Positions 1 through 12,107 are shown, counted from the first letter of the stretch. The stretch is DNA of 64,000 bases from Brachycybe producta (GCA_036925085.1 JAUPFP010000031.1:1984001-2048000); one strand, 5' to 3'. Program-made: numbers and translations. Notes: generated by a model from the letters alone, not told the origin.

Positions 1-429
1 AGGCCTTAAAGGCGTTTTGTACAATGTAGGGGCCTACATTCAATTCCCCTTTATATTATTTAAAATGTAAATTGTGCATCTTTTAGGCCTATTAGAAGTA
101 GAGCTCTCCCTTGATATATTGCTCATTCAGTAGTGATAATATAACCCAAAAAAGTGTCTGAATTATAATAATCATAATAAGCTTAAATTTATCTCAGCTT
201 CCAACCAAAAATGGCAGAATTAAATCTGTCTTCCTTTTTTACACTCTTTTTTTCTTCTCAATTGTGAAGTTTTAATTAGGAAGAGAACAAACATATGTTG
301 AATATATGGTGACAATGTTAACACCAATATACCAATGTAAGCATGTTGACAAATTTCCCACGTTTTTTTTCTTTCTCAAAACTAAATCTATTCCCCCAAA
401 AAAGAGCTTATTATAAACCAAACAAAATT

Positions 430-1720
430 ACACTTAAACACAAGTTTATAAACTAAAAAACAAAAACCTTCCATTGAAATTTTAACTTAATTACTAATTA
501 AGAGCTAAATTTAATAACAGCTAATTAATATATCGTAAAACTTCGGTAGTTTAAAACAGAAGTTTAAACTAAAAAAAACTTCAATTGGAATTTCTAGTTA
601 GATCTAATTAGTAATTAATAGGGCTCGGATTTTTATGCAATATCAAGCAACCGTTTCTCAATCTGTGGCCCCAAGAGCCAATTATATAGGAACTAACACA
701 CCAGTTTAGATCAACCAACAATTATGGTTTTTTTTAAATCAAAAACACTGATTAAAGGCTAGAATTCTAGTTGACAATTGATAATAACCAAGACATCTAG
801 CCTCTAACCAGCCTATTTGATTTTTAAAAAAAGCTTAATTGAAGTTGCTAACTTCACAGTTCGCACTCGGGCCACAAATTGAGAAACATTTGCTTGTTAG
901 TTGCATAAAAATCCGAGCCCTAGTAATTAAGAGCTAAAATTTAAATAATAACTAATTAATAACATCATAAAGCAATTTAAAATTAAATAACTGCTAAACT
1001 GGTAAAAATTGTTGAAAAGTTTATAAATAATTCAATATTTGTTTTAAAAATTTTCAATTTCAAAATTTTCATTAAAAATCTTCAAAATTTTGGTGTTTAA
1101 ACTAAAAAAAAATAACCTGAATCGAAATTTTCACGTAATTACTATAAGTAAGAGCTAAATTTAATAGCAGCTAATTAATATATCGTAAAGCAATTTAAAA
1201 CTAATTAACTGCTAAACTTTTAAATTGTTAAAAGTTTAGAAAACACTGAAATGCTAAACTCAATAAGCCCTTATTTTGAAATTCTTAAAACTTCGATGTT
1301 TAAACAGAAGTTTAAACTATAAAATAAAATTCAATTGAAATTTATAGGTAATTAGTATAATTAAGGGCTAAATTTTAATAATAACTAATTAATATATCTT
1401 AAAGCAATTTAAAACTAATCAACTGCTAAACTGGTAAAAATTGTTAAAAAGTTTATAAATAATTGAATATTTGTTTTAAATATTTCAAAATTTTGGTGTT
1501 TAAACTAAAAAAAATAACCTGAATTGAAATTTTCACGCAATTACTAATTAAGGGCTAAATTTTAATAATAACTAATTAATATATCGTAAAGCAATTTTAA
1601 CTAATTAACTGCTAATCTAGTAAAAATTTTTTAGAAACACTGAAATGCTAAACTGAATATTTTAAGTTTTTGAATAATTTCTCAAAATTACTGCATTTAA
1701 AAATGCTATTAAAAATGTTA
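430..1720. repeat. ~200-bp AT-rich tandem repeat, about five units
   Basis: Recurring blocks with aattaagagctaaattt, taactaattaatatatcgta and aactgctaaactggtaaaaa at about 490, 925, 1140, 1350 and 1540. The second unit is split by the hAT-type MITE at 619-922. No coding potential. Confidence 0.75.
619..922. mobile_element. hAT-type MITE (TAGGGCTCGG family), 8-bp TSD
   Basis: Ends TAGGGCTCGGATTTTTATGC and its inverse copy. Flanked by perfect 8-bp duplications GTAATTAA (611-618 and 923-930). The interior is partly self-complementary (gttagaggctaga / tctagcctctaacc). An 8-bp target duplication with TAGGG ends indicates a non-autonomous hAT element; no transposase is present. Confidence 0.88.
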
Positions 1721-3200
1721 ATTTTTATGGCAATTTGAAACTCAATTGTTTTCAATATAAGTGTAATTACATTGTGTTTATATTAAGATCATTTGAAAGT
1801 GCATTTTTGCGGTCTGTATTTGAGTAACAATAATTTTGGTTTTATTGTTAATTGTGCTTCAATTTAGGCTTTTAAATTGAAAATGAACAAGAAACAAATA
1901 CCGTAAAACAATTGCCAAAAATGCATTTCGAGATTTTATCAACTCCAGGACTCCGGAATTTTACACCACCGGAAATTCCGGAATAAATAAACTTGTAATT
2001 AATTGGCAAAAATGTGTCAATTCCAATGTCGCTTATTTCGATTAATAAAGTTAATTATTAATTCATAAATTTCGTTATTAGCTGAGAAAAAAAAACCGCA
2101 ATTATTTTCCTACCAACCTAATACTTCTTAATAAAGTATCACTCCCAAACTTACACTTGCGACCCCTGTGACGGATTTTTTTAGAGGGTACCCTAATGGG
2201 CCTTCATCGTCAACCGAGTTGTTTAGGCCTACACATAATAAAAGAGTATAAAGATCTTCCATAGATGTATTTATTGTATGCCCAATAAGGCATGTAACAA
2301 GAGCCCCCTACTGGCTTATAATTCCAAAATTACTATAGGAAAACAGTGTAAAGGGGATGATGCTGATGGTAAGGAAAGGAGGGGGGGAGAGGTACCCTAC
2401 TATATACAAGAGATCATACACAGGGGTTTTGTTCCCTCATTACTATTATCAAGTTTTAAATGCAACTCGGTCGTGCGTCTTTTAGCGATTTTGTCATTGG
2501 AAATAAGCAAGAGAGAAAAAAAGCAACTCTCATGATATAGGGATAAAAAAATCCCTATGAAAAGAGAAAGAAGAAAAAACCTCTCTCTCTATATGGGACC
2601 CTCTATATATTAATACAGATGGGTTGTTGAATTCAATTTGCAATGATTTGAACTGAATCAGTAACTCAGTGGGGTGCACACAAGCTGACTTATAAGAGAG
2701 GACCACCTTTTACTTAAGGGTGGCCCCTTTTAACTTGAATATAGGCTCTCTCTCCTTCCCTCCCTCCCTCTCTAACCTAATAAGTATGGATATGGGCCTA
2801 AATTGGGGGTGGTGGTGCTGGTAAAAAAAAAAAGGATTTTTCTTTTCTTTTCTTTTCTAGTCTTCTTTTTTTTTGGCAGTTTGTCGTTGTGTGTAAAATT
2901 ATTGCTATATTATCCTACCACAAACGAGCGTTTCAAAACATGTGCTATATAGATTATACACATTTTTCAAAAGTGCCGACAGTGGTTATAGTTAATTAAA
3001 ATTAGCATCCACAGTTGCTCCCGTTCATAACACTGAAGAGAATCCCTCTTTTAACTCTCTAAGAACCCTCCTCCTCCTCCTCCTTTTTTTTATTTGGATC
3101 TAGTCCTTTTAAACAAACCACCCAGAACACTTTTTAGAGGGTTGGTGGGGGTTAAAATATGTTTAAAAAAATCTGACGTCATCGTGAATTTTCAACTATA
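1721..3200. other. AT-rich intergenic, no gene seen
   Basis: Homopolymer runs and short CT-rich stretches. No convincing exon, RNA gene or mobile-element ends were seen. The 85-codon frame at 2278-2535 is not gene-like. 4501-5759 is similar. Confidence 0.5.
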
Positions 3201-3210
3201 TTTCAACTAG

Positions 3211-3252
3211 TACACTTTCAAACATATCAAATTTGATATGTTTGAAAGTGTA
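3211..3252. repeat. Perfect 42-bp palindrome
   Basis: The half-site TACACTTTCAAACATATCAA continues directly into its exact reverse complement with no spacer. Confidence 0.9.
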
Positions 3253-3469
3253 AAAATTGAGGGTTTGTTCTATAGTATAGTTATATTAACCCTCAATTTT
3301 AGTTTACCCCTCAGAAAAACCTCTGAAATATTCAGTCGACTCCTCAATTCTTATTGTACAGTTTATATAAATCACGAATTATTAACTTAACCCTTAATAA
3401 ACATCTGAGTTCTTCAAACTTTCAGAAACCCAACTGAACCTTCAGCTAACCGTTTCTATCAAAACCCTC

Positions 3470-4500
3470 AAATTTCCAGTCTGTGCCTCAATGATTTTTA
3501 ACCCTTAATAAAGCTCTGAAATTTTTAATCAAACCTTCAATTCTTAGAATACACCTCAGAGTTCTTCTTCTCTTCAATTCTTAGTCAAATCCTCAATTTC
3601 TTAGTAAAATCCTCAATTCGTAGTCAAATCCTTAATTCCTACTAGTCAAATCCTCAATTCCTATTCAAATCCTCAATTTCTAAGTCAAATCATCAATTCT
3701 TAGCCATATCCTCAATTGCTTAGTAAAATCCTCAATTTCTTAGTAAAATCCTCAATTTCTTAGTAAAACCCTCAATTCGTAGTCAAATCCTCAATTTCTA
3801 TTCAAATCCTCAAAATATAATGAGGGGGGTGACAAGAAGGGATAGGATCAGAAATGATTTTATTAGGGGTAGCGTAGGGGTAACAAATAATAGTAGAAAA
3901 GATGCAGGAAAATAGCCTGTGGTGGTTTGGGCATGTCCTCAGGAGCGGGGAAGATGGGCTGCTGAGGCAAGCAATGAACTTAGACCTGGGAATAAAATGG
4001 GGTAGAGGAAGACCCAAGCAGACCTGGGAATAAAACGGGGTAGAGGAAGACCCAAGCAAACCTGGGACGTGGTAGTAAAACGGGATATGGTGGCATGTGG
4101 GATCACTGGGGGCTTGGTGCAAAATCGGAACGCGTGGAGAGTTAGAACCAGCAAGGCCGACCCTGCTGCTTGCGGGATAAGGTACAGGAAATAATGATGA
4201 TGAATAAAAATAATCAATTCTTAGTAAAAAAAACAAAACAACCTAAATTCTTATTAAAATCCTCAATTCTTAGTCAAACACTCAATTCTTAACCCTTAAT
4301 AAACCTCTGAAATTTTCGGTCAAACCTTAAATTTCCATTCTGTAACCCCTCAAAATTTCTAATCATTAAAAACTGTCTTAATTTTTTTTAATCATACTCT
4401 CAACTCTTAGTGTAACCCTCAAACTTCTTAATCCCTTAATAAACTCCTAAAAATCTTCAGTTGAAGCCCTCAATTCCCAGTCTAAACACACCTCAAGAGA
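3470..4500. repeat. Degenerate ~19-20-bp minisatellite (cctcaattcttagtcaaat)
   Basis: More than 20 degenerate copies of cctcaattcttagtcaaat-like units are densest at 3560-3810 and again at 4215-4290. The retrotransposon remnant is inserted between the two blocks. Confidence 0.75.
3832..4194 (+). pseudogene. Non-LTR retrotransposon reverse-transcriptase C-terminal remnant
   Basis: The plus strand, allowing frameshifts, reads RDRIRNDFIRG, then KMQENSLWWFGHVLRSGED, GRGRPKQTW, and finally DVVVKRDMVACGI...NRNAWRVRTSKADPAACGIRYRK and stop. This is the well-known C-terminal tail of LINE-type reverse transcriptases (WFGHVLRR...GRPKKRW...W...ADP). One frameshift follows the first segment, and a stretch of about 46 bases covering GRGRPK is tandemly duplicated (about 3986-4070). 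The 3' end has a short ATGATGATGA tail. A dead 5'-truncated copy. Confidence 0.85.
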
Positions 4501-5759
4501 GCTCATACATTATATTATGTTATTCAAGCATTTTATCATTAGTGTTCAGTGGCTTATACTCTTCTAACCCTTTACTTAATCCTTCAATATCCCCCAAAAT
4601 ATATACCCAGAAAAGAAACCCTTAAAGAATTGGTCACGTGATCCCCCTCCTCCTCCACATGTTATTTATAAAAACCATAACAAGTTATTAATAAGAGAGT
4701 TCTACATGAAGCATTAAAAATCTTTAAACCCATCATTTCTACTTAAATAATCTCTTATTTAGACCATTTTTTTGTGTAAAATATATACAAGTGACATAAT
4801 AAGGTGACTGTGTGTATCTAAATAAAGAAAATGCTTTCCTAACTTTCCTAGTAAAAAAAAAAAAGATTAAATATTTGAATTGGAGATTTTTTTTCTTCCT
4901 GTTCCTTATTCTCTCAGATATTATATTGTGACCAAATAAGAGAGTAGAATAAAATCTAGTTTTTATCCCAGCTATATAATATATTTTTTCTATATAAATT
5001 CATATATATATAATAATTCCCTTTTGTGGTTTCAATACAAGTGTTGTATGAAGCATATCAAACTTTTGTGTAAAAGTTGAACATCAAACATATTTAAATG
5101 GAAATCTCTCTCTCTCTCTCTCTTTTCTATTATAATTATTATTATAAATATATATTTATAAGGGAGAGAATTGGATTTAAAGAGGAGGAGGGTGGGTTTG
5201 GTTTTTAGCTTTTATCAGAATATACTTTTGTGTGTCTATAGTGTATTTTTCACTATTTCTCTTTTACTGAATAAAAGAGAGACCCTTTATTTAGCTTTAA
5301 CGGAAATATGAATACAAATTGACTGTCTTTAAACATGACCTTTATGTTCTGGATTATTTCAATGTGTGTTTTTTTCAATGAAGGGCCCTTCTCTCTTCTA
5401 TAAAGATTTTTTGGGGCTCCCAAAACTTCAATTCAAACTTCCCTTTTTTTTATCATAATATTCATGACCGTTTTGCACATCATTGATTTTTAGGATGTGA
5501 GCTATATAGGATTAACATGTTTAGACTACAGGTGTGCCCCCCTCCTCCTCCTCCTCCTTCAGGTATAGGGACATTCTTCCCCCCATAACCCTCACCCCCC
5601 ACCCCCCCAATCTCTTTTACAGTCCAGATAATTTATAACAATGTACAGAGTGTTTCTAAAGTAGATATAAGTTACATAACTATTAAAGGTCAGAAAAATG
5701 TATGCCTTTTTTCAATCAAGAAGACTGTTTAGAGGTTATAATTATTAAAATTAATTGAA

Positions 5760-6280
5760 AGGTCCAGTTTCTAAAAAGTATATATAACTCTTGTAAAAAC
5801 AAGGGAATTCGACGGAGCCCTGTAATGGACACGAATTGCAAATTCACAATTTGTTATTAGTAGGGCTCGGATTTTGATGCAATATCAACAGGATTGTTTC
5901 TCAATATGTGGCCCACAAGTGCCAATTGTGAAGTGACAATCTCGTTTAGATACTAAAAAAAAAAACAATTGTTCTTTCTAATTAAAAACAATGGTTAGAG
6001 GCTAGAAGTCTAGTTGACAACTGATATAGTAACCAGACATCTAGCCTCTCTACCCAGCTTTTTTATTAGAAAAAAACATAATTGCAGTTGCTCTAATGAT
6101 GATGATTACTTCACAATTATCTCTTGGGCCACAAATTGAGCAACATTCCGGTTGATATTGCTTCAAAATCCGAGCCCAAGTAGTAACGAATTCGTAATGA
6201 CAAACTGTGAATTTGTAATGTGTCCTTTACAGGGTTCCGTAGACTTTACAAGACTTGTACTATTTTGAGAAACAGGCCCC
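5760..6280. mobile_element. Palindromic MITE (GGGCCTGTTTCTCAAAA ends) with nested hAT MITE
   Basis: The outer arms at 5760-5860 and 6180-6280 are inverted copies (ggtccagtttctaaaaagta against aacaggcccc; gacggagccctgtaatgga against cctttacagggttccgta). A member of the TAGGGCTCGG hAT family occupies 5861-6179. The outer element is therefore older. Confidence 0.75.
5861..6179. mobile_element. hAT-type MITE (TAGGGCTCGG family), nested copy
   Basis: Starts TAGGGCTCGGATTTTGATGC and ends with the inverse. It is the same family as 619-922. Flanking 8-mers GTTATTAG and GTAGTAAC only partly match, so the duplication has decayed. Confidence 0.8.
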
Positions 6281-7002
6281 AGAGGTTAGAAAAGAAAGAG
6301 CAAAGTGTGCAAACAGTACAATTAATTTGGCTATCTCCTTCATTTCTAGCCTCTAACCAGTCTCATTGATTGAAAAATTGCACAATTATTTTGGCCCTTA
6401 TTAAATGTGATAGTTTAGTTGTTGTTTTTTTAATAAAAAAACGAAGTTAAATAATATTATTTTGCTTTAACTTCCTTTAATTATTTTCTTAATCAATTAA
6501 GAAATAATTACTTAATTTTAATTCAGATTATTTCAATAAAAATTCATAATTATAATTTATTAATAATTTGTTTAATTATATTTTTTAGGTCTTTGAATTG
6601 TAATTTATTTTTATAATTTCATATTTTATTTATTTCAAATTGATTTAAGATTAAAATGCTTCTAGCTAATTAAAAATTTGCTATTAGATGACGTAACCAA
6701 ATTAGTAATTAAAGCCAATCATTCATTTTTTTGTCTTCAGTATATTAAATTAATTGTAATTAATTTTATAAAAATGTTTTATGAACAGCTCACTTTGGAA
6801 GTCTTGGTTTTTTTCTAGTTTCAAAAGCAACAATAAAGATAAATTGAAATTGTAATATTAAACTAGAAGGGTAGCTGAAATCTTTCAAAATAAACGTTTT
6901 ATAGAACAAAAAAATAAAAACCGTTTAAGGTTGGTTTATTTTTAAACAAACATAAAAAGTATATTTTAAAAGATAATGATAATTAAGTGTCATACAGTCA
7001 TA
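6281..7002. other. AT-rich intergenic, no gene seen
   Basis: A/T homopolymers and inverted AT stretches only. The same holds for 7256-7899, 8583-9281, 11131-11802, 14787-15249 and 15566-16299. Confidence 0.5.
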
Positions 7003-7255
7003 CATCCTCCAGGGGTTTCATCCCCAGGGTAGTTAATCTCTTTACCCGCGGTCAACGTTGCCCAAGTCGGACTGCCGCAACCCAAAAACGACTATACGGG
7101 TGGCCAGATTTGGGTTCGGCTTGCCTATGGTCGGTGCCATTACATCAACCGACCATGGACCGTCAAGCACTTTTTAATAGACGGCAAAAGATTGGCGTTA
7201 CCGTTCTAGTTTCTAAAACACTTTTGCTAACCAGCTTAAGTACAGCTTAACAACA
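7003..7255 (+). other. GC-richer segment shared with 61770-61970
   Basis: It stands out from the AT-rich surroundings. It aligns with 61770-61970 in order: ggggtttcatcccc, ctctttacccg, gggtggccagat, ggttcggcttgcctatg, ccgaccatggaccgtcaagc. Conceptual translations also align (GFIPRVVNLFTRGQ against GFMPRESNFFTRSQ; a GWPxxGxxCL motif in both). No known family is recognised; probably a decayed repeat. Confidence 0.5.
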
Positions 7256-7899
7256 AATAATTTTGAGTCACCCTGTAGCTGTTATTTGCTTGATATTCTC
7301 TGCCTTGAATGACCAATAAGAATTGAGGTTTTTTCCCCCAATAAATAAGCTCCATGTCCATCAAATGTCTATTCAAATTGGACTAAATGCTTGTTTTCTT
7401 CTTCAAATGATAATAAAGTGCGGTGTGTGTGTCCTTTCTACTCTACATCGCAATATACCTTTTTATGAAGAGAACTCCCCACATTAATATTAAGGATCAA
7501 CCAGACCCTCAGAACAACCTTTTTTACCCCCTTATGAGCCTTAATCAGTGCTTAAAGCTTAACAAAAAAAAAACTAGCTTCAGGCGTTCAAGTTATTGTA
7601 AAGCTATTAGTAGAGCTGAACGCTAGAAGTCCTACATATGATTTAAGCTTATTAGAAAAAAAACGGTTGGAGATTTTCCTTTTTATTTGCATATAATGCA
7701 ACTGTTTCCTACAACATTGTCACATTTAAAAAAAAAGTGGCGCCCCCTCCAGGTAGAAAATTTAGAAAAAAGGTTTTGGTTATAGGAAAAGGTGGGTGGG
7801 GGGCCAATTTGTTCAAATAACACCCATTATAATCATGCAAATTAAAATATAATATGTTTGTAGTCTCATTTTCATTCACAACTTATAAAGAAGTTTTTT

Positions 7900-8095
7900 T
7901 TTGTAGAGACTGGTTAGAGGCTGTATTTCAGCTGTATACCAGAATATACATTGTAATTGCTATTGTGTTTATATATTTGTGGCTTTTGATAATGCATTTT
8001 GCATGCTGCTATTGTCCTTTTGATACACGCCCAATAGGCTGCTTGCAGAGTAATTTTTCAAATTCAACCCTTGGAGGAGGCTAGACCTGTCACTT
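7900..8095. mobile_element. Dispersed repeat H (ttgcagagtaatttttcaaattcaa)
   Basis: Shares about 150 bp with 10085-10225 (ttttgataatgcattttgcatgctgc..., gcagagtaatttttcaaattcaa) and, inverted, with about 26740-26870. A SINE or 3'-truncated element is likely; no tRNA-like promoter boxes were seen. Confidence 0.5.
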
Positions 8096-8279
8096 TGGCC
8101 AAATATGTTTGTCAAATTGCCTGATGTAGTTATTTGTTCTCTCACCTAAAATGAAAAAAGGAAACAAAAATCTTTATGTTAAACGCATCTTCAACTCTGC
8201 TTATTATTGTCTTTTAGGTGCAAATCAAAAAGAAGCTTGAATGTGTTTAAGAAACTAGAAGAGTAATTCAATCACCCTA

Positions 8280-8582
8280 ATACCTTGTACACACATGAGT
8301 TAAATGAATTCAAATTAAATGTGTTTAGGTGAATTATACGGAATCCAGTTAAGGACACGAACACCAAATAAAAATTGACTTTTATTATTAATATTTGAAA
8401 TTGAAAATACTAAATCAATATTTTGTCAATAGTTTCTATATTTAAGTATTAATCTCAATATTTTCAGATTAATTAACTGAATAAATTGAATTCGACATAT
8501 AGTTTGTTTGTCCTTCACAGAGCTCTGTAGAATACGTTTATTATTTAAATGCATTTAAATTATCAGGTGTGTATTAGGTATA
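8280..8582 (+). mobile_element. TWA-type MITE family A, copy 1
   Basis: About 305 bp. Left end TACCTTGTACACACATGAGT, right end approximating the inverse TGTGTACTAGGTA. The interior carries ggaatccagttaaggacat and cttcacagggctctgtaga. It is flanked by TAA on both sides. TWA duplications suggest PIF/Harbinger, by inference. Eight copies occur in this window. Confidence 0.75.
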
Positions 8583-9281
8583 AGTGATTTGGGGTTTCAC
8601 TTCTAGTTTCTAAAACACTTTCAATTTACAAAAAAAAAAAAATGACCCGCGAGCCACAAGTTGCCCTCGAGCCACAGAAAATTATCACCAGATTAAAAAA
8701 AAGCGCTCCCTTAATGCTATGGGTAAATAATCCCTTGAAAAACATTTCATTTTTACAAAGCTCCAATATAAAATATGCCGATAAAATTCGCATTTAACAA
8801 ACACACACCACATGGACACCTCTAACATTATAAACTAAGCTATTTTTTATATTATAGAAATTTAAACTAACACAAACAATAGAATAAACAACAAAAGGCG
8901 GCAACTTATTCTACTTATTACAACTTTATAAAGCCCTATTTTACACCTTATATATTGCCCCCCCCCCCTACCTTCAAAAGATTTTCTTTGTATAAAATGA
9001 AATATCCGCTGTATTAACAATAACAACCTTAAATGTAATGTTTTTTCATAACACGAATGTTATATTAATAGTAAATATACTCAATAATTTAAAATTGTGC
9101 AATGATTTACAACAAGACTTTATAGATAAAAGCTTTAAAAGCGTACTTGTACAGAGTGCTTTAAAACAAGTATTAAAACGGTTATAAAGCTAATTGTAGA
9201 GTTGGCAACGGGTAGAAGCGAACCGTTTTTACTTGGTTCCGGTTGGAAACTGGATAATTAGATCTTGACGAACCAGTTCCC

Positions 9282-9455
9282 AATATGCATTAGCAGATTT
9301 GCGCTAATGTACTGCACAAATCTGCAAATGCATTTGAACCGGTTCTTAATATGCATTAGCAGATTTGCGCTAATGTGCTGCACAAATCTGCAAATGCATT
9401 TGAACCGGTTCTTAATATGCATTAGCAGATTTGCGTTGCATTTGAACCGGTTCAT
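9282..9455. repeat. 66-bp repeat with AACCGGTT and inverted TTTGC/GCAAA motifs
   Basis: About 2.7 units start at 9282, 9348 and 9414. Each full unit has atgcattagcagatttgcg...cacaaatctgcaaatgcat (an inverted pair) followed by GAACCGGTTC. Perfect AACCGGTT palindromes lie at 9337-9344, 9403-9410 and 9445-9452, with a degenerate one near 9270. AACCGGTT is the Grainyhead consensus. The unit is 22 codons long, so open frames through it are incidental. Confidence 0.7.
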
Positions 9456-9828
9456 AATATGCATTTTAAAGTTTCGTTTCGTTATATAACAGTGAATTTA
9501 TTGAAACACCCTGTAAATCTAATCCCTGTTTCTATTCTAAGCATATTATAATTTACACAAGAATATTTTGTATAAACAAAAGTGCAAAATAACACACAAG
9601 TTCTGGCTAAACAATAAAAATCTAATATACCTTTATAGTACAATGTTGTATATAAAGAAAACATATTACACAATAAAACATTTGTTCTTCATTTTTCTCT
9701 CTAAAATGTATTTTATTTAAAAAAAAAAAATGATTAAAATTGTTGCTATTTGTTTGTGTTTTTTTCCTGTTGTTATTATTATCTGCAAAATAGTGCAAAT
9801 TTCAAAATAGAAACTAACATTTTTTTCC

Positions 9829-9832
<4 letters not shown>

Positions 9833-9921
<89 letters not shown>

Positions 9922-9945
9922 AATATATAATATATATTAATCTTA
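9833..9945. repeat. (TA)n microsatellite
   Basis: Nearly pure TA dinucleotide run of about 75 bp, then interrupted TA-rich sequence. Confidence 0.95.
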
Positions 9946-9981
9946 AGGTGGCTGAATAGACATTTATTTTGTTTTTATCCC

Positions 9982-9996
9982 CCACCAGATGGCACC
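9982..9996 (+). promoter_or_regulatory. CTCF-like core motif
   Basis: CCACCAGATGGCACC matches the vertebrate/insect CTCF core CCASYAGRKGGCRSY at all 15 positions. It lies in a segment related to repeat family G, so it may be transposon-borne. Occupancy is unknown. Confidence 0.4.
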
Positions 9997-10084
9997 CCCT
10001 AGGGCGATTCGACAATGGAACTCACTTGCCAGGGATTTTGTGCAGGAAAAACGTATCTTATGGGAGTCATAACTTAGTTTTGTT

Positions 10085-10225
10085 TTGTTGGGATTATTAT
10101 ATCAATGGGGTTTTATATTTTCTGGTTTTGACAATGCATTTTCTGTGCTGCACTTGGACTCTTGTCCCTCTGCCATAGGCCTTTATGGCTGGTTGCAGAG
10201 TAATTTTTTCAAATTCAATTCAAAC
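10085..10225. mobile_element. Dispersed repeat H, second copy
   Basis: Matches 7930-8090 through ttttgacaatgcattttctgtgctgc and ggttgcagagtaattttttcaaattcaa. Confidence 0.5.
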
Positions 10226-10242
10226 TACATATGTAACAGCGT

Positions 10243-10557
10243 TATATACCTAGTGCACACATCTGATAATTTAAATGCATTTAAATAATAAATGTGTTTT
10301 ACAGAGCCCTGTGAAGGACAAATAAACAATATGTCGAATTCAATTTATTCAGTTAATTAATCTGAAAATAATTGATTTAATACTTAAATATAATATATAG
10401 AAACTATTGACAAAATATTGATTTAGTTTTTCAATTTAAAATATTAATAATTAAAGTCAATTTTTATTTGGTGTTCATGTCCTTAACTGGATTCCGTATA
10501 ATTCACCTAAACACATTTAATTTGAATACATTTAACTCATGTGTGTACAAGGTATTA
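10243..10557 (-). mobile_element. TWA-type MITE family A, copy 2
   Basis: Inverted orientation: begins TACCTAGTGCACACATCTG and ends GTGTGTACAAGGTA, with the same interior as copy 1 on the opposite strand. Confidence 0.75.
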
Positions 10558-10619
10558 CTTTGATAAGATAAAATTAATAGGTAACTCAGTTACTTTCAAA
10601 AAGTAACAACTGATTTTTG

Positions 10620-11130
10620 GAACACGTTAAGGTGTCTTTATAGATATTTATTTTGGTTTTGTCCCTCTAGACGGCGCCACTGCAGTGGCTAATGTTATGC
10701 TCCATAGACGTTTTTGTAAAATTTGGACGCAAAAACGTCAAGCGAACGTTTTTTAAACAACATTAAAAAATAATTCAAATTGTTTTCAAAACTAGAATGG
10801 TAAAAGATTATGTTAAAAGTTACTTCATGGAAGTATCTTAAAAAATAAACTATATTTTATAGTTCAGTTTGACAATGACCCATTTTTTTGGTTTTTCCAT
10901 TGAGATTTTATGAAAAAATAATTTCGGCATTTTGTTTGAAAAAGGATTTTTTGTTTGTTTAGAAACTAGAATAGCTGGTGATAATGCTGAAATTTTTTTA
11001 ATGATGATATCTTTCAAAATAAACTTTTTATAACAGTTTGATGTCGTAAAAAGTTTATTTTGAAAGATATCATCATGAAAAAACTTTTAGCATTATCACT
11101 AACTATTCTAGTTTCTAAAACACTTTGAAT
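10620..11130. mobile_element. Repeat family G, copy 1 (long-arm element with gatggcgccac)
   Basis: Begins aaggtgtctttatagatattt...ctagacggcgccactgcagtggc, then gacgcaaaaacgtcaagcga. It continues into arms that fold back around aaaagtttattttgaaag and end in ctattctagtttctaaaac. Related copies are at 58080-58605 and 60645-61205. Confidence 0.65.
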
Positions 11131-11810
11131 TAAAACTGCATTAAAAAACTTTTTCAAAATGTCTCTACTAATATTAAAAAATGATACAATTTCCAAGACC
11201 ACAACATGGGGCCTGCTGTGCCCAATCCTCCTCATTTGACCCTAATCTCACCAATATAAAACAACTCAGTATAAATTAATGCACTTATGTGACCTTCCCC
11301 TTAAAAAAACTCACAAAAATACCCTCCCACTCCCTAAGTCTTATTACATTGAGAAGATAATCTTTATTTGTTACAAGAAATCTCTTGTCCAACCCAAGAC
11401 ACGTGGTAAAACAAGTAAATTCAGTTAAAACAAACAATCAAAACTCAATGGAGACATTTTGAAGAGTTTTTTTGCATTAGATTTCGAGGGAGGAGGACCT
11501 TGGAGGTCGTATAACTGAGGCTTATATTGAGGGTGCATACTCACCACACACACCCCCTTAAGACCATCACCTCCTCAACCTCTGAGCCCCAAACAAATCC
11601 AAGAACCTCAAAAATTCTATTTAGACTATAGAATGTTATGAACAACAACAAAGTTACAAATACAGAGCACACTCAGCATGGTGTCATCAACATCAAAATT
11701 GTCCTAATAATCCCAGATATTTCAAGGATAGCAGTGGAATTGCTATGCCATTCTAGTCTCTAAAGAATAAATCACCATTGTATGGTCGTATAGCAATAAT
11801 TAGGCTTCGA

Positions 11811-12107
11811 ATTTTTATGCAATATCAAAACAAATGTTTCTCAATCTGTGGCTCAAGAGCCAACTGTGAAGTAACAATCCCAGTTTAGAGATCAACCAAC
11901 AATTATGGTTTTTTTTAAAATCAAAACACTGGTTAGAGGCTAGAACTTTCTAGTAACCACACATCTAGCCTCTAACCAGCCTTTTTTTGATTAAAAAAGT
12001 ATAATTGCAGTTACTCTAAATATGATGATGATTACTTAACAATTGACACTTGGGCCACAAATTGAGAAACATTTGCTTTTGATATTTGCATAAAAATCCC
12101 AGCCCTA
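11811..12107. mobile_element. hAT-type MITE (TAGGGCTCGG family), 8-bp TSD
   Basis: Ends TAGGCTTCGAATTTTTATGC and its diverged inverse ...CCCAGCCCTA. Perfect 8-bp duplications GCAATAAT at 11803-11810 and 12108-12115. Confidence 0.87.

Noticed and set aside
3802-4236. 144-codon minus-strand frame
   Set aside because: Antisense shadow of the plus-strand retrotransposon remnant; the meaningful reading is on the plus strand.
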